Shown piece after piece: positions 1-7,448 of a stretch of 64,000 nt of DNA (positions are counted from its first letter, which is position 1; each line of letters opens with the position of its first letter). The DNA comes from Streptomyces sp. MNU76. Lineage in GTDB: Bacteria; Actinomycetota; Actinomycetes; Streptomycetales; Streptomycetaceae. The notes below the pieces were generated by a model. That model was not told the DNA's origin and ran no database searches. It saw only the letters and a list, made by a program, of their open reading frames with translations. The DNA is taken from positions 496,001 to 560,000 of the forward strand of contig NZ_JAJKLK010000006.1 of assembly GCF_020982545.1 (NCBI RefSeq). Direction: 5' to 3'. The translations under genes and the position numbers were made by a program.

Positions 1-6
1 CCTTTT

Positions 7-20
7 GTTTCACGTGAAAC
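7..20. other. parS: parS site 1 (ParB binding site)
   Basis: Perfect 14-bp palindrome GTTTCACGTGAAAC, identical to the Streptomyces parS consensus bound by ParB. parS sites cluster around oriC and nucleate the ParB complex that organises and segregates origins during sporulation. It lies just downstream of the moeA stop codon, 48 bp from a second copy. Confidence 0.95.
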
Positions 21-54
21 ACCGTGGGTCGCAAGGCCGGTGGGCCGTATCGAC

Positions 55-68
55 GTTTCACGTGAAAC
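55..68. other. parS: parS site 2, overlapping the moeA stop codon
   Basis: Second perfect GTTTCACGTGAAAC. The TGA stop of moeA (complement of 58-60) is inside the palindrome, so the last moeA codons and the ParB site share sequence. Confidence 0.95.
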
Positions 69-1413
69 ACACCTGGATGCCTGCCGTCACCCAGGGCAGA
101 TCGAGCAGTTCCAGCTCCTGGCCGGAACGAGCGCCGCCCGGCGGTACGACGGCGAGGGCATCGGCGGTGGCGATTCCGCGGAGCATAGCGGGACCGTTGT
201 AGTGCAACGGAAGGGCGTCATCACCCCGCAGACTGACCGGCACGAGCCGTGTGTCGTACGGGTGCCCGTGCACCGCCTCCCGAAGCGGCATCGTGTACGG
301 CTCCGGGGCGGCGCGCCCGGCGAGGGTGCGCAGCAGCGGCTCGGCGAGCGTGAACAGTCCGGACACGGCGGCCAGGGGGTTACCGGGCAGCCCGACGAGG
401 TGCTGATCCGGCTTGGTCCGGGCCAGCAGCATGGGGTGGCCCGGGCGCACTTTCACCCCGTCGACGAGGAGTTCGGCCCCGACACGGCGCAGGGTGGGGT
501 GGACATGGTCGACGGGTCCGGACGCCGTGCCGCCCGTGGTGACGATGAGGTCAGCGGAGGACTTCTTCATCGCCCGGTACAGGGCGTCGGCGTCGTCGCC
601 GAGGCGGCGTACGGCGGTGACCTCGGCGCCCAGTGCCCGGAGCCAGGAGGGCAGCATCGGTCCGAGGGCGTCCCGGATCGAGCCCTCGCGAGGGAGCCCC
701 TCGGTGAGCAGTTCGTCGCCCAGGACGAGCAGTTCGACGCGTGGGCGGGGGAGCACGCTCAACGTGTCGTACCCGGCGGCCGACGCGAGCCCGAGCGCGG
801 CCGGGGTGATCTGCGTGCCGAGCGGCAGCAGTTGGTCGCCGTTGCGGCACTCCTGGCCTCGTGGCCGGATGTCCTGCCCGTGGGCGAGGTCCCGGGTCGG
901 GTGCAGTCGCCCCTTGTCGTCGGTGCGGCCGTGCTCGCTGCGCAGGACGGCGGTCGTGTCCGGCGGGATACGGGCGCCGGTGGCGATCCGGACCGCCTCT
1001 CCGTCCGTGAGCCGGACGGACTCACCGTGACCCGCCAGCACACCGTCCTCGCGTACCGCCCAGGGGCCGGGGCCCGCGACCGCCCAGCCGTCCATCGCCG
1101 AGGTGTCGAAGGAGGGAAGGTCGGTGAGGGCGGTGAGCGGGGCGGCGAGCACGAGACCGAGCGCCTTGTCGACGGTGACCGACACGGGGTCCCTGCGCCC
1201 GGCCGAGCGGGCGGCGCGTTCGGCGACGGCCCGGGCCTCGGGCCAGGAAGTGGCCCGGTGGTGAGAATCGTCCTTGGTCCGGTGCGCGCCGTTCTGACCG
1301 GTCGTGGGGGTCTCGCGGGAGGAGCGCGGCTCGGCCGGTCCCCGGACGGGCCTGTCGTTGGCCACGGCCAGCGCCTCCTCCACGTCGAGCTCCTCGGCGT
1401 CCTGGGCGGTCAT
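58..1413 (-). CDS. moeA: Molybdopterin molybdenumtransferase MoeA
   Basis: 451-residue MoeA/gephyrin-family enzyme that inserts molybdate into adenylylated molybdopterin in molybdenum-cofactor synthesis; cytoplasmic. Visible hallmarks are SFDTSAMDGWAV near residue 105, a TGGTASGPVDHV phosphate-binding segment in the MoCF/MogA-like domain, and GLPGNPLAAV further on. Length is slightly above the usual 400-430 because of a hydrophilic N-terminal extension of about 60 residues. The ATG overlaps the stop of the upstream mobA-like gene as ATGA, implying translational coupling. The stop codon falls within a parS site. Confidence 0.93.
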   Translation of the reverse strand: MTAQDAEELDVEEALAVANDRPVRGPAEPRSSRETPTTGQNGAHRTKDDSHHRATSWPEARAVAERAARSAGRRDPVSVTVDKALGLVLAAPLTALTDLPSFDTSAMDGWAVAGPGPWAVREDGVLAGHGESVRLTDGEAVRIATGARIPPDTTAVLRSEHGRTDDKGRLHPTRDLAHGQDIRPRGQECRNGDQLLPLGTQITPAALGLASAAGYDTLSVLPRPRVELLVLGDELLTEGLPREGSIRDALGPMLPSWLRALGAEVTAVRRLGDDADALYRAMKKSSADLIVTTGGTASGPVDHVHPTLRRVGAELLVDGVKVRPGHPMLLARTKPDQHLVGLPGNPLAAVSGLFTLAEPLLRTLAGRAAPEPYTMPLREAVHGHPYDTRLVPVSLRGDDALPLHYNGPAMLRGIATADALAVVPPGGARSGQELELLDLPWVTAGIQVCFT

Positions 1414-2375
1414 CCGGCGGCCGGGCCGGTGTCCTGGCCGGCGCCGGGCCCGGGGTGGGGCTGGGCGGCCGGGGCGGCTTCGGGCAGGGCACCCGGCCCG
1501 GCCTCGGGAGTGGCCTCGTCGGCCCAGCGTAGAGCCAGGGCCGAGGCCTTGCGCGCGGCCTCGGTGACGGCCTCGGGGCCTCCCCCGGCCCTGGCGGCGG
1601 CGTAGCCGATGAGGAAGGTGGTCAGCGGGGCGGCGGGCCGGGCCACGCTGTGGGCGGCGTCACGGGCGAGGTCGAGCAGCTCGGTGATGTCGACGTCGAG
1701 GTCGATCCCCAGCTCGTCCTTGACTGCGGAAATCCATTCATCCAACACGTGGCCATGCTCCCTGATCCTTGCGCGGGCGGCGGCGATGTCGTCCCAGGTG
1801 TCGCAGTCGAAGGACGCGAGGGGGTCGGTGATTCGGGTGAGGCGCAGTGCGGCGGTCAGCCGCCGCAGGGGGAGCCCCGTCAGCCCGTCGTGCTCGTCGG
1901 CGAGCCGCACGAGCTCGCGGCGGAGGGCCTCGGCCCGGTGGGCGGCCACGAGCGGCTGGTCACGGCCGTCGGGGTCGGTGACCAGGACACCGTCGGCGGT
2001 CCCCTCGTCGGCCCTGAGGGCGTCGAGCAGTCGCCGTACCGTCTTCTCATCCAGGAAAGGCAGGTCGGCGGAGAGAACGACGACGTACGGCGCGGTGGTG
2101 TGCCGGAGTCCGGCGTCCAGCGCGGCGAGCGGGCCGCCGCCGGGGGGTTCCTCGCGGGCCCACAGGACGGGCCGCGCGGTGGGCCGGGGGTCGGAGACGA
2201 CCACGGTCGTCCCGGCCCCGGCGCAGGCGCTCAGCACGCGGTCGAGCAGGGCCCGTCCGCCGACGCGCACGGCGGGCTTGTCCGTGCCGCCGAGCCGCCG
2301 GGCGGCACCACCGGCGAGCACGACGGTGTCGAACACGTCGGTATCGGGGTCCCCAGGGGGCTCGTACGCGGTCAC
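1410..2375 (-). CDS. mobA: MobA-like molybdenum cofactor guanylyltransferase with C-terminal DUF6457-type domain
   Basis: About 321 residues. The N-terminal half has the nucleotidyltransferase signature VVLAGGAARRLGGTDKP and a downstream ADLPFLD segment typical of MobA, which transfers GMP to molybdopterin. The C-terminal part (from about residue 210) is a helical region beginning near LDEWISAVKDELGID that matches the DUF6457 type found fused to or next to actinobacterial MobA proteins, then an Ala/Pro/Gly-rich tail. The chosen GTG at 2375 lies directly behind GGAGG, which is unusually close, so a start at the GTG a few codons later is possible. A longer reading would run into bkdC. Overlaps moeA by ATGA. 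Confidence 0.8.
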   Translation of the reverse strand: MTAYEPPGDPDTDVFDTVVLAGGAARRLGGTDKPAVRVGGRALLDRVLSACAGAGTTVVVSDPRPTARPVLWAREEPPGGGPLAALDAGLRHTTAPYVVVLSADLPFLDEKTVRRLLDALRADEGTADGVLVTDPDGRDQPLVAAHRAEALRRELVRLADEHDGLTGLPLRRLTAALRLTRITDPLASFDCDTWDDIAAARARIREHGHVLDEWISAVKDELGIDLDVDITELLDLARDAAHSVARPAAPLTTFLIGYAAARAGGGPEAVTEAARKASALALRWADEATPEAGPGALPEAAPAAQPHPGPGAGQDTGPAAG

Positions 2376-2488
2376 CCTCCGAGTATGCGGGCCTCCACGA
2401 TCACTGGGAACGGGGGAGGCCGCGCGTTCCCGGCCCGGTCGGGTCCGGCGCCGCCCCGGCGGCCGGACCCGACGGACGAAGGCGGTGA

Positions 2489-3940
2489 TCAGAGCGTGCG
2501 CAGCAGCACCGCCGGCTGCTCGACGCAGTCCGCCACGTACCGCAGGAAGCCGCCCGCCGTGCCGCCGTCGCACACCCGGTGGTCGAAGGTGAGCGAGAGC
2601 TGCACGACCTGCCGTACCGCCAGCTCGCCCCGGTGCACCCAGGGCTTGGGGACGATGCGGCCGACGCCGAGCATGGCGGCCTCGGGGTGGTTGATGATCG
2701 GCGTGGAGCCGTCGACACCGAACACGCCGTAGTTGTTGAGCGTGAAGGTGCCGCCGGTCAGCTGGCCGGGCGTCAGGGTGCCGGTGCGTGCAGCCTCGGT
2801 CAGCCGGGCGAACTCCGCGCCGAGCGACTCCGCGTTCCTGGTGTGCGCGTCCCGCACGACGGGGACGACGAGCCCTCGTTCCGTCTGCGCGGCGAACCCG
2901 AGGTGCACCTGCTCCAGCCGTACGACCTCGCGGGCCTCCATGTCGACCGTGGAGTTGAGCTCGGGGAAACGGGCCAGCGCGGAGGTGCAGATACGGGCGA
3001 GCAACGCCAGGAGGGAGATCTTCGGGCCTCCGGCGGCGTTCATGGCCGTGCGGGCGTTCATCAGCTCCGTCGCGTCGGCGTCCACCCAGCAGGTCGCGTC
3101 CGGGATCTCACGCCGACTGCGGGAGAGCTTGTCGGCGACGGCGCCACGGATGCCACGGAGGGGGACACGGGTACCGGACGCGGTGCCCGCGGGCACGGAC
3201 CGCGAGTCCGGAGTCGCGGTCGGTGTGACGGTCACGGCCAGGGGGTCCTGGGCCGGAGCCGTGGCGGCCCGCAGCGCGTGCTCCACGTCCGCCCGCAGGA
3301 TCAGGCCCTCGGGCCCCGATCCCCGCAACTCCCGCAGGTCGAGCCCGTTCTCCCGGGCGAGACGGCGGACGAGCGGGGAGATGACGGGCACGGGCCCGTC
3401 CGGGCGCGCGGGGGAGGTGTCCGCCGTGAGGTTCTCCGGGCGCGCGGAGGAGGCGGCCGAAACGGCCCCGTCCGGCCGACCGGGCGAGGTGGCCGGCGCT
3501 GCCGTCGTCTCGACGGAGTCGAGCGCCGCCATCGGCGCTGGCGAGCCCGCGGGCCGGATCGTCTCGCCCGGCCGTACCCGCCTGCGGCGTGCCGGGGCCG
3601 CCCCGGTGCCGTAGCCGACCAGCACGTTGCCGGAGCCCTCGTGCGCGTCGGCGGGGGCCGCGCCCGGCGTCCCGGCGGAGCCTTCGGTGACCGGCGCTCC
3701 CACCGCCACGGTCAACAGCGGTGAGCCGACGGGCAGTTCCGTGCCCTCCTCGCCGAAGCGGGCGGTGACGACACCGCCGTAGGGGCAGGGGACCTCGACC
3801 ATGGCCTTGGCCGTCTCGACCTCGACGACGGGCTGGTCGATCGCGACGACGTCGCCGACCTGGACGAGCCAGCGGACGATCTCGGCCTCGGTCAGTCCCT
3901 CGCCGAGGTCGGGCAGCTTGAACTCCAGCACCTGGGCCAT
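2489..3940 (-). CDS. bkdC: Branched-chain 2-oxoacid dehydrogenase E2, dihydrolipoyl acyltransferase
   Basis: 483-residue E2 core of the branched-chain 2-oxoacid dehydrogenase. Domain order: one lipoyl domain at residues 1-80 with the lipoylated lysine in VEVETAKAMVEV; a long Ala/Pro-rich linker; a peripheral-subunit binding domain around ISPLVRRLARENGLDL; and the acyltransferase domain ending with the active-site motif DHRVCDGG. The ATG overlaps the bkdB stop as TGATG, so the three bkd genes form one coupled operon. In Streptomyces this complex makes branched acyl-CoA primers for fatty acids and polyketides and degrades Val, Leu and Ile. Confidence 0.95.
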   Translation of the reverse strand: MAQVLEFKLPDLGEGLTEAEIVRWLVQVGDVVAIDQPVVEVETAKAMVEVPCPYGGVVTARFGEEGTELPVGSPLLTVAVGAPVTEGSAGTPGAAPADAHEGSGNVLVGYGTGAAPARRRRVRPGETIRPAGSPAPMAALDSVETTAAPATSPGRPDGAVSAASSARPENLTADTSPARPDGPVPVISPLVRRLARENGLDLRELRGSGPEGLILRADVEHALRAATAPAQDPLAVTVTPTATPDSRSVPAGTASGTRVPLRGIRGAVADKLSRSRREIPDATCWVDADATELMNARTAMNAAGGPKISLLALLARICTSALARFPELNSTVDMEAREVVRLEQVHLGFAAQTERGLVVPVVRDAHTRNAESLGAEFARLTEAARTGTLTPGQLTGGTFTLNNYGVFGVDGSTPIINHPEAAMLGVGRIVPKPWVHRGELAVRQVVQLSLTFDHRVCDGGTAGGFLRYVADCVEQPAVLLRTL

Positions 3941-4944
3941 CAGTTCTCCGCCTCCCACTGCAGGCGCCCCACGGCGTCCAGGATCCGGTCGACGCCGGGC
4001 AGATGGTGCCGTTCCAGCATCGGCGGCGGATACGGGATGTCGAACCCGGCGACGCGCAGCACGGGCGCCTCCAGGTGGTGGAAGCAGCGCTCGGTCACCC
4101 GGGCCGCGATCTCGCCGCCCGGGCCGCCGTAGGAGCCGGACTCGTGCACGACCACCGCGCGTCCGGTCCGCCGTACCGACGCGGCGACCGTCTCGTCGTC
4201 GAAGGGCACCAGGGAGCGCAGGTCGACGACTTCGAGGTCCCAGCCCTCGGCCGTGGCCGCCTCGGCGGCCTCCAGGCAGACGGGCACGGACGGGCCGTAG
4301 GTGATGAGCGTGACGCTGCGGCCCGTGCGGCGCACGACCGCGCGGCCGATCGGCTCGACGCTCTGCGGTTCCTCGGGGTTCCAGGTGTCCTTCGACCAGT
4401 ACAGACGCTTGGGCTCCAGGAAGACCACCGGGTCGTCGGACGCGATCGCGGCGCGCAGCAGCCCGTAGGCGTCGGCGACGGTGGCGGGCGTGACGACATG
4501 GAGGCCGGGGGTCGCCATGTAGTACGCCTCGGAGGAGTCGCTGTGGTGCTCGACGCCGCCGATGCCGCCGCCGTACGGGACGCGGATCGTGATCGGCAAC
4601 GGCATGGCGCCGCGCGTGCGGTTGCGCATCCGGGCGACATGGCTGATGAGCTGCTCGAACGCCGGGTAGGCGAACGCGTCGAACTGCATCTCCACGACCG
4701 GCCGCAGCCCGTACATGGCCATGCCGACGGCCGTGCCGAGGATGCCCGCCTCGGCGAGCGGGGTGTCGGTGACGCGGTCCTCGCCGAACTCCTTGGCGAG
4801 GCCGTCGGTGACCCGGAAGACACCGCCGAGGGTGCCGACGTCCTCTCCCATGACGTGCACGGTGGGGTCGGCGGTCATGGCGTCGCGCAGGGCGCGGGTG
4901 AGCGCCTGCGCCATGGTGGCGGGCCTGAGCGCGACGGTGGTCAT
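3940..4944 (-). CDS. bkdB: Branched-chain 2-oxoacid dehydrogenase E1 beta subunit
   Basis: 334 residues, the usual length of E1 beta (transketolase central plus C-terminal domain). Family features include VHVMGEDVGTLGGVFRVT near the N-terminus, FGEDRVTDTPLAEAGILG, and MQFDAFAYPAFEQL. It pairs with BkdA to decarboxylate branched 2-oxoacids with thiamine diphosphate. Its ATG overlaps the bkdA stop (ATGA) and its stop overlaps the bkdC start. Confidence 0.95.
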   Translation of the reverse strand: MTTVALRPATMAQALTRALRDAMTADPTVHVMGEDVGTLGGVFRVTDGLAKEFGEDRVTDTPLAEAGILGTAVGMAMYGLRPVVEMQFDAFAYPAFEQLISHVARMRNRTRGAMPLPITIRVPYGGGIGGVEHHSDSSEAYYMATPGLHVVTPATVADAYGLLRAAIASDDPVVFLEPKRLYWSKDTWNPEEPQSVEPIGRAVVRRTGRSVTLITYGPSVPVCLEAAEAATAEGWDLEVVDLRSLVPFDDETVAASVRRTGRAVVVHESGSYGGPGGEIAARVTERCFHHLEAPVLRVAGFDIPYPPPMLERHHLPGVDRILDAVGRLQWEAEN

Positions 4945-6077
4945 CGGTGCGCCCCTTCTTCCTCCGCCGCCAGCTCGGCCCGCAGCAGGGCTTCCTGTTC
5001 GCGCAGTTGGGGGGTGGGTTCGGCGTACACATGGGCGAAGAGGTCCATGGGGTCGAGCACCGGGTCCTGGTTCATGCGCTCGCGCAGGTCGGCTGCCATC
5101 GCCTCGGCGGCGTCCCGGGCGGCCCGGATGCCGTCCTCGTCGAGGAGTCCGCGTTCGGTCAGCTCGTGCTCCAGGAGCGCGATCGGGTCGTGCGCGCGCC
5201 AGGTCTCGACCTCGGCGGCGCCCCGGTAGCGGGTGGCGTCGTCGGCGTTGGTGTGGGCGTCGATGCGGTACGTCACCGCCTCGACCAGCGTGGGTCCCCC
5301 GCCCGCGCGCGCGTGGGCCACGGCTTCGGCGAGCACCTGGTGCACGGCCGCCGCGTCGTTGCCGTCGACCAGGCGGCCCGGCATCCCGTAGCCGACGGCC
5401 TTGTGGGCGAGCGACGGGGCGGCGGTCTGCTTGGCCAGCGGGACGGAGATCGCGAAGCCGTTGTTCTGGACGAGGAAGACCACAGGGGCCTGCCAGACGG
5501 CGGCGAAGTTGAGGGCCTCGTGGAAGTCTCCCTCGCTGGTGCCGCCGTCGCCGACCAGGGCGAGCGCCACCACGTCGTCGCCCTTGAGGCGGGCGGCGTG
5601 CGCGAGGCCCACGGCGTGCGGGAGCTGGGTGGCAAGGGGCGTGCACAGGGGGGCGACACGGTGCTCGTGCGGGTCGTAGCCGGTGTGCCAGTCGCCGCGC
5701 AGCAGGGTGAGCGCCTGGACGGGGTCGAGGCCGCGGGCGACGGCGGCGAGCGTGTCGCGGTAGCTCGGGAAGAGCCAGTCCCGCTCCTCGAGAACGAGCG
5801 CTGCGGCGACCTCGCAGGCCTCCTGGCCGGTGCTGGAGGGGTAGACGGCGAGCCTGCCCTGCTTGGTCAGGGCCGTGGCCTGGGTGTTGTAGCGACGGCC
5901 GCGCACCAGCTCGGCGTAGAGCCGGCGCAGCAGCGCGGGATCGGCGTCGGCGGCCGCGTCCGTGCCGAGCACGCGGTAGGGCAGGGCGTCGGGCAGCAGC
6001 GGCGCGGGGTCCGTGCGGGGCTGCCAGGCGGGCGGCGGTGTCGGGCGGTACGCGCCCCGCTGCTCCATGACCGTCAT
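4941..6077 (-). CDS. bkdA: Branched-chain 2-oxoacid dehydrogenase E1 alpha subunit
   Basis: 378-residue E1 alpha subunit. The thiamine diphosphate motif is visible as LVGDGGTSEGDFHEAL followed by VQNNGFAIS (GDG...NN). The ATG at 6077 is preceded by a strong GAGGAGGTG ribosome binding site at good spacing. First gene of the bkdA-bkdB-bkdC operon, transcribed away from bkdR. The 174-bp divergent promoter carries two candidate operators, a 14-bp TetR-like box and a 10-bp inverted repeat. Confidence 0.95.
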   Translation of the reverse strand: MTVMEQRGAYRPTPPPAWQPRTDPAPLLPDALPYRVLGTDAAADADPALLRRLYAELVRGRRYNTQATALTKQGRLAVYPSSTGQEACEVAAALVLEERDWLFPSYRDTLAAVARGLDPVQALTLLRGDWHTGYDPHEHRVAPLCTPLATQLPHAVGLAHAARLKGDDVVALALVGDGGTSEGDFHEALNFAAVWQAPVVFLVQNNGFAISVPLAKQTAAPSLAHKAVGYGMPGRLVDGNDAAAVHQVLAEAVAHARAGGGPTLVEAVTYRIDAHTNADDATRYRGAAEVETWRAHDPIALLEHELTERGLLDEDGIRAARDAAEAMAADLRERMNQDPVLDPMDLFAHVYAEPTPQLREQEALLRAELAAEEEGAHR

Positions 6078-6136
6078 ACGGCACCTCCTCGTGGGAGTGG
6101 CTCAGGGACGCGGCACGGTTGTGACGCGTCTCACCT

Positions 6137-6150
6137 ACCGATTGTTCGGT
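6137..6150. promoter_or_regulatory. Operator-like box shared with the paa divergent promoter
   Basis: ACCGATTGTTCGGT, near-palindromic, about 60 bp upstream of bkdA. It matches the sequence at 9019-9032 in 13 of 14 positions. The shape (ACCGA...TCGGT) is that of a TetR-family operator. Binding by the TetR protein encoded at 6858-7448 is an inference. Confidence 0.5.
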
Positions 6151-6178
6151 CGTTGGCGCATTTTGGCTACAGGCACCC

Positions 6179-6212
6179 TGAGGCTGTGGACAAACGGTTC
6201 TGCACAGCCTCA
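6179..6212. promoter_or_regulatory. Inverted repeat in the bkdA-bkdR intergenic region
   Basis: Perfect 10-bp arms TGAGGCTGTG (6179-6188) and CACAGCCTCA (6203-6212) separated by 14 bp, 40 bp before the bkdR start. Its location makes it a candidate operator for the Lrp-type regulator BkdR. The left arm overlaps a DnaA-box-like TGTGGACAA at 6185-6193. Confidence 0.5.
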
Positions 6213-6251
6213 AATGAACGCAGTACGTCCATGGTAGGGAGGCGGGGGCAC

Positions 6252-6752
6252 ATGGCACCTGAACAAATGGCCGAGCCTCCGGAGCACGGCCCGGCCCTGT
6301 CGCCCCCTCGACCGCTGGACGCCATAGACCAGGACATCCTGCGCATGCTGCAGGCCGACGGCCGCGCCTCGATACGGTCGGTCGCCGAACGGGTCCACGT
6401 CTCCCGCGCCAACGCCTACGCACGCATCAACCGTCTCATCGAGGACGGCGTGATCCGGGGCTTCGGGGCGCGCGTGAACCACGAGCGCGCCGGGAAGGGC
6501 ACCTCGGCCTACATCACCCTCAAGATCGTGCAGAACTCCTGGCGCACGGTCCGCGACCAGCTGCGCCAGCTCTCCGGCGCCGCCCACATCGCGCTGGTGG
6601 GCGGCGACTACGACGTTCTGCTGCTGGTGCACACCTCGGACAACAGAGCCCTGCGCGAGGTCGTCCTCACCAAGCTCCAGGCCATCCCGGAGGTGCTCAG
6701 CACCCGGACGCTGCTGGTGTTCGAGGAGGAGGACGTGGAACCGGAGGGCTGA
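6252..6752 (+). CDS. bkdR: Lrp/AsnC-family regulator of the bkd operon
   Basis: 166 residues, standard length for Lrp/AsnC. An N-terminal winged HTH (LDAIDQDILRMLQADGRAS then VAERVHVSRANAYARINRL) is followed by the RAM effector-binding domain, with a GGDYDVLLLV segment. The chosen ATG at 6252 follows GGGAGG at about 9 nt; an ATG 21 nt upstream lacks a ribosome binding site. Divergent from bkdA, the classic arrangement for a Lrp-type regulator sensing branched-chain amino acids. The symbol rests on position and family. Confidence 0.9.
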   Translation: MAPEQMAEPPEHGPALSPPRPLDAIDQDILRMLQADGRASIRSVAERVHVSRANAYARINRLIEDGVIRGFGARVNHERAGKGTSAYITLKIVQNSWRTVRDQLRQLSGAAHIALVGGDYDVLLLVHTSDNRALREVVLTKLQAIPEVLSTRTLLVFEEEDVEPEG

Positions 6753-6857
6753 GCCACCCGAGGGCCGGGCTGTCCCGCCGGACGGCACGCGGGCGCACGC
6801 AGGCGCCGAGGGGCGCTCACCGACCGGGCCCACCGAGGGGCGCCCACCGAGGACGGC

Positions 6858-7448
6858 TCACCCCTGGGCGCGCAACCCCGAGAACACCAGGTGCGCCACG
6901 GCGTCGGACACTTCCCGCTCGCCCATGCCCCGCCCGTCCGGCCGGTACCACTCCACGATCGAGTTGATCATCCCGAAGACCAGCCGGGTAGCGAGCCGCA
7001 CCTCCACGTCACCCCGGACATCCCCGTCGGCCGCCGCCGCCTTCAGCAGCTCGGCGACCCGGTGGTCGAAGTCGCGGCGCCGCTCCAGCGCCCAGCGCTC
7101 GGTGTCGGTGTTGCCGCGCACCCGCAGCAACAGGGTCACGTAGGGGAGCTCGTTCATGAGCACCTCGACCATGCGCCGGACGACGTGCTCCAGGCGCTCC
7201 ACCGCCCGCCCCTCGCGCGCCGGTTCCTCGTCGAGGATCCCGAAGAGGCCGTCCAGTGCCCGGCTGACGGCCCGGCGCAGCAACTCCTCCTTGCCGGTGA
7301 CGTGGTGGTATATCGACGACTTGGAGATACCGGCCGCCCTGGACAGGTGCTCCATGGACGTGCCGTCGTAGCCGCGCTCGTTGAAGACCCGGACGGCGAC
7401 GGACAACAGCGTCTCCGGGGTGTACGTGTCGCGCTTGGCGGTGGTCAT
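6858..7448 (-). CDS. TetR-family transcriptional regulator (probable PaaR-like)
   Basis: 196 residues. N-terminal TetR HTH: AVRVFNERGYDGTSMEHLSRAAGISKSSIYHHV is read across residues 17-49, ending in the recognition helix before GKEELL. The C-terminal ligand domain fits acyl-CoA-responsive TetR proteins. The ATG at 7448 overlaps the stop of the 3-hydroxyacyl-CoA dehydrogenase gene as ATGA, so the regulator is co-translated with its probable target. A near-palindrome at 9019-9032 in the promoter of this operon is a likely autoregulatory operator. The ligand is not determinable from sequence; a phenylacetate-pathway CoA ester is the reasonable guess from context. Confidence 0.88.
   Translation of the reverse strand: MTTAKRDTYTPETLLSVAVRVFNERGYDGTSMEHLSRAAGISKSSIYHHVTGKEELLRRAVSRALDGLFGILDEEPAREGRAVERLEHVVRRMVEVLMNELPYVTLLLRVRGNTDTERWALERRRDFDHRVAELLKAAAADGDVRGDVEVRLATRLVFGMINSIVEWYRPDGRGMGEREVSDAVAHLVFSGLRAQG

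Noticed and set aside
40..1605. 521-residue plus-strand ORF opposite moeA and mobA
   Set aside because: It is an antisense shadow of high-GC coding sequence: Gly/Arg/Val-rich, no domain, and the minus-strand genes carry clear MoeA/MobA motifs.
4947..6251. Long N-terminal extension of bkdR upstream of 6252
   Set aside because: The extension lies antisense to bkdA and adds no domain; the ATG at 6252 with GGGAGG gives the standard Lrp length.
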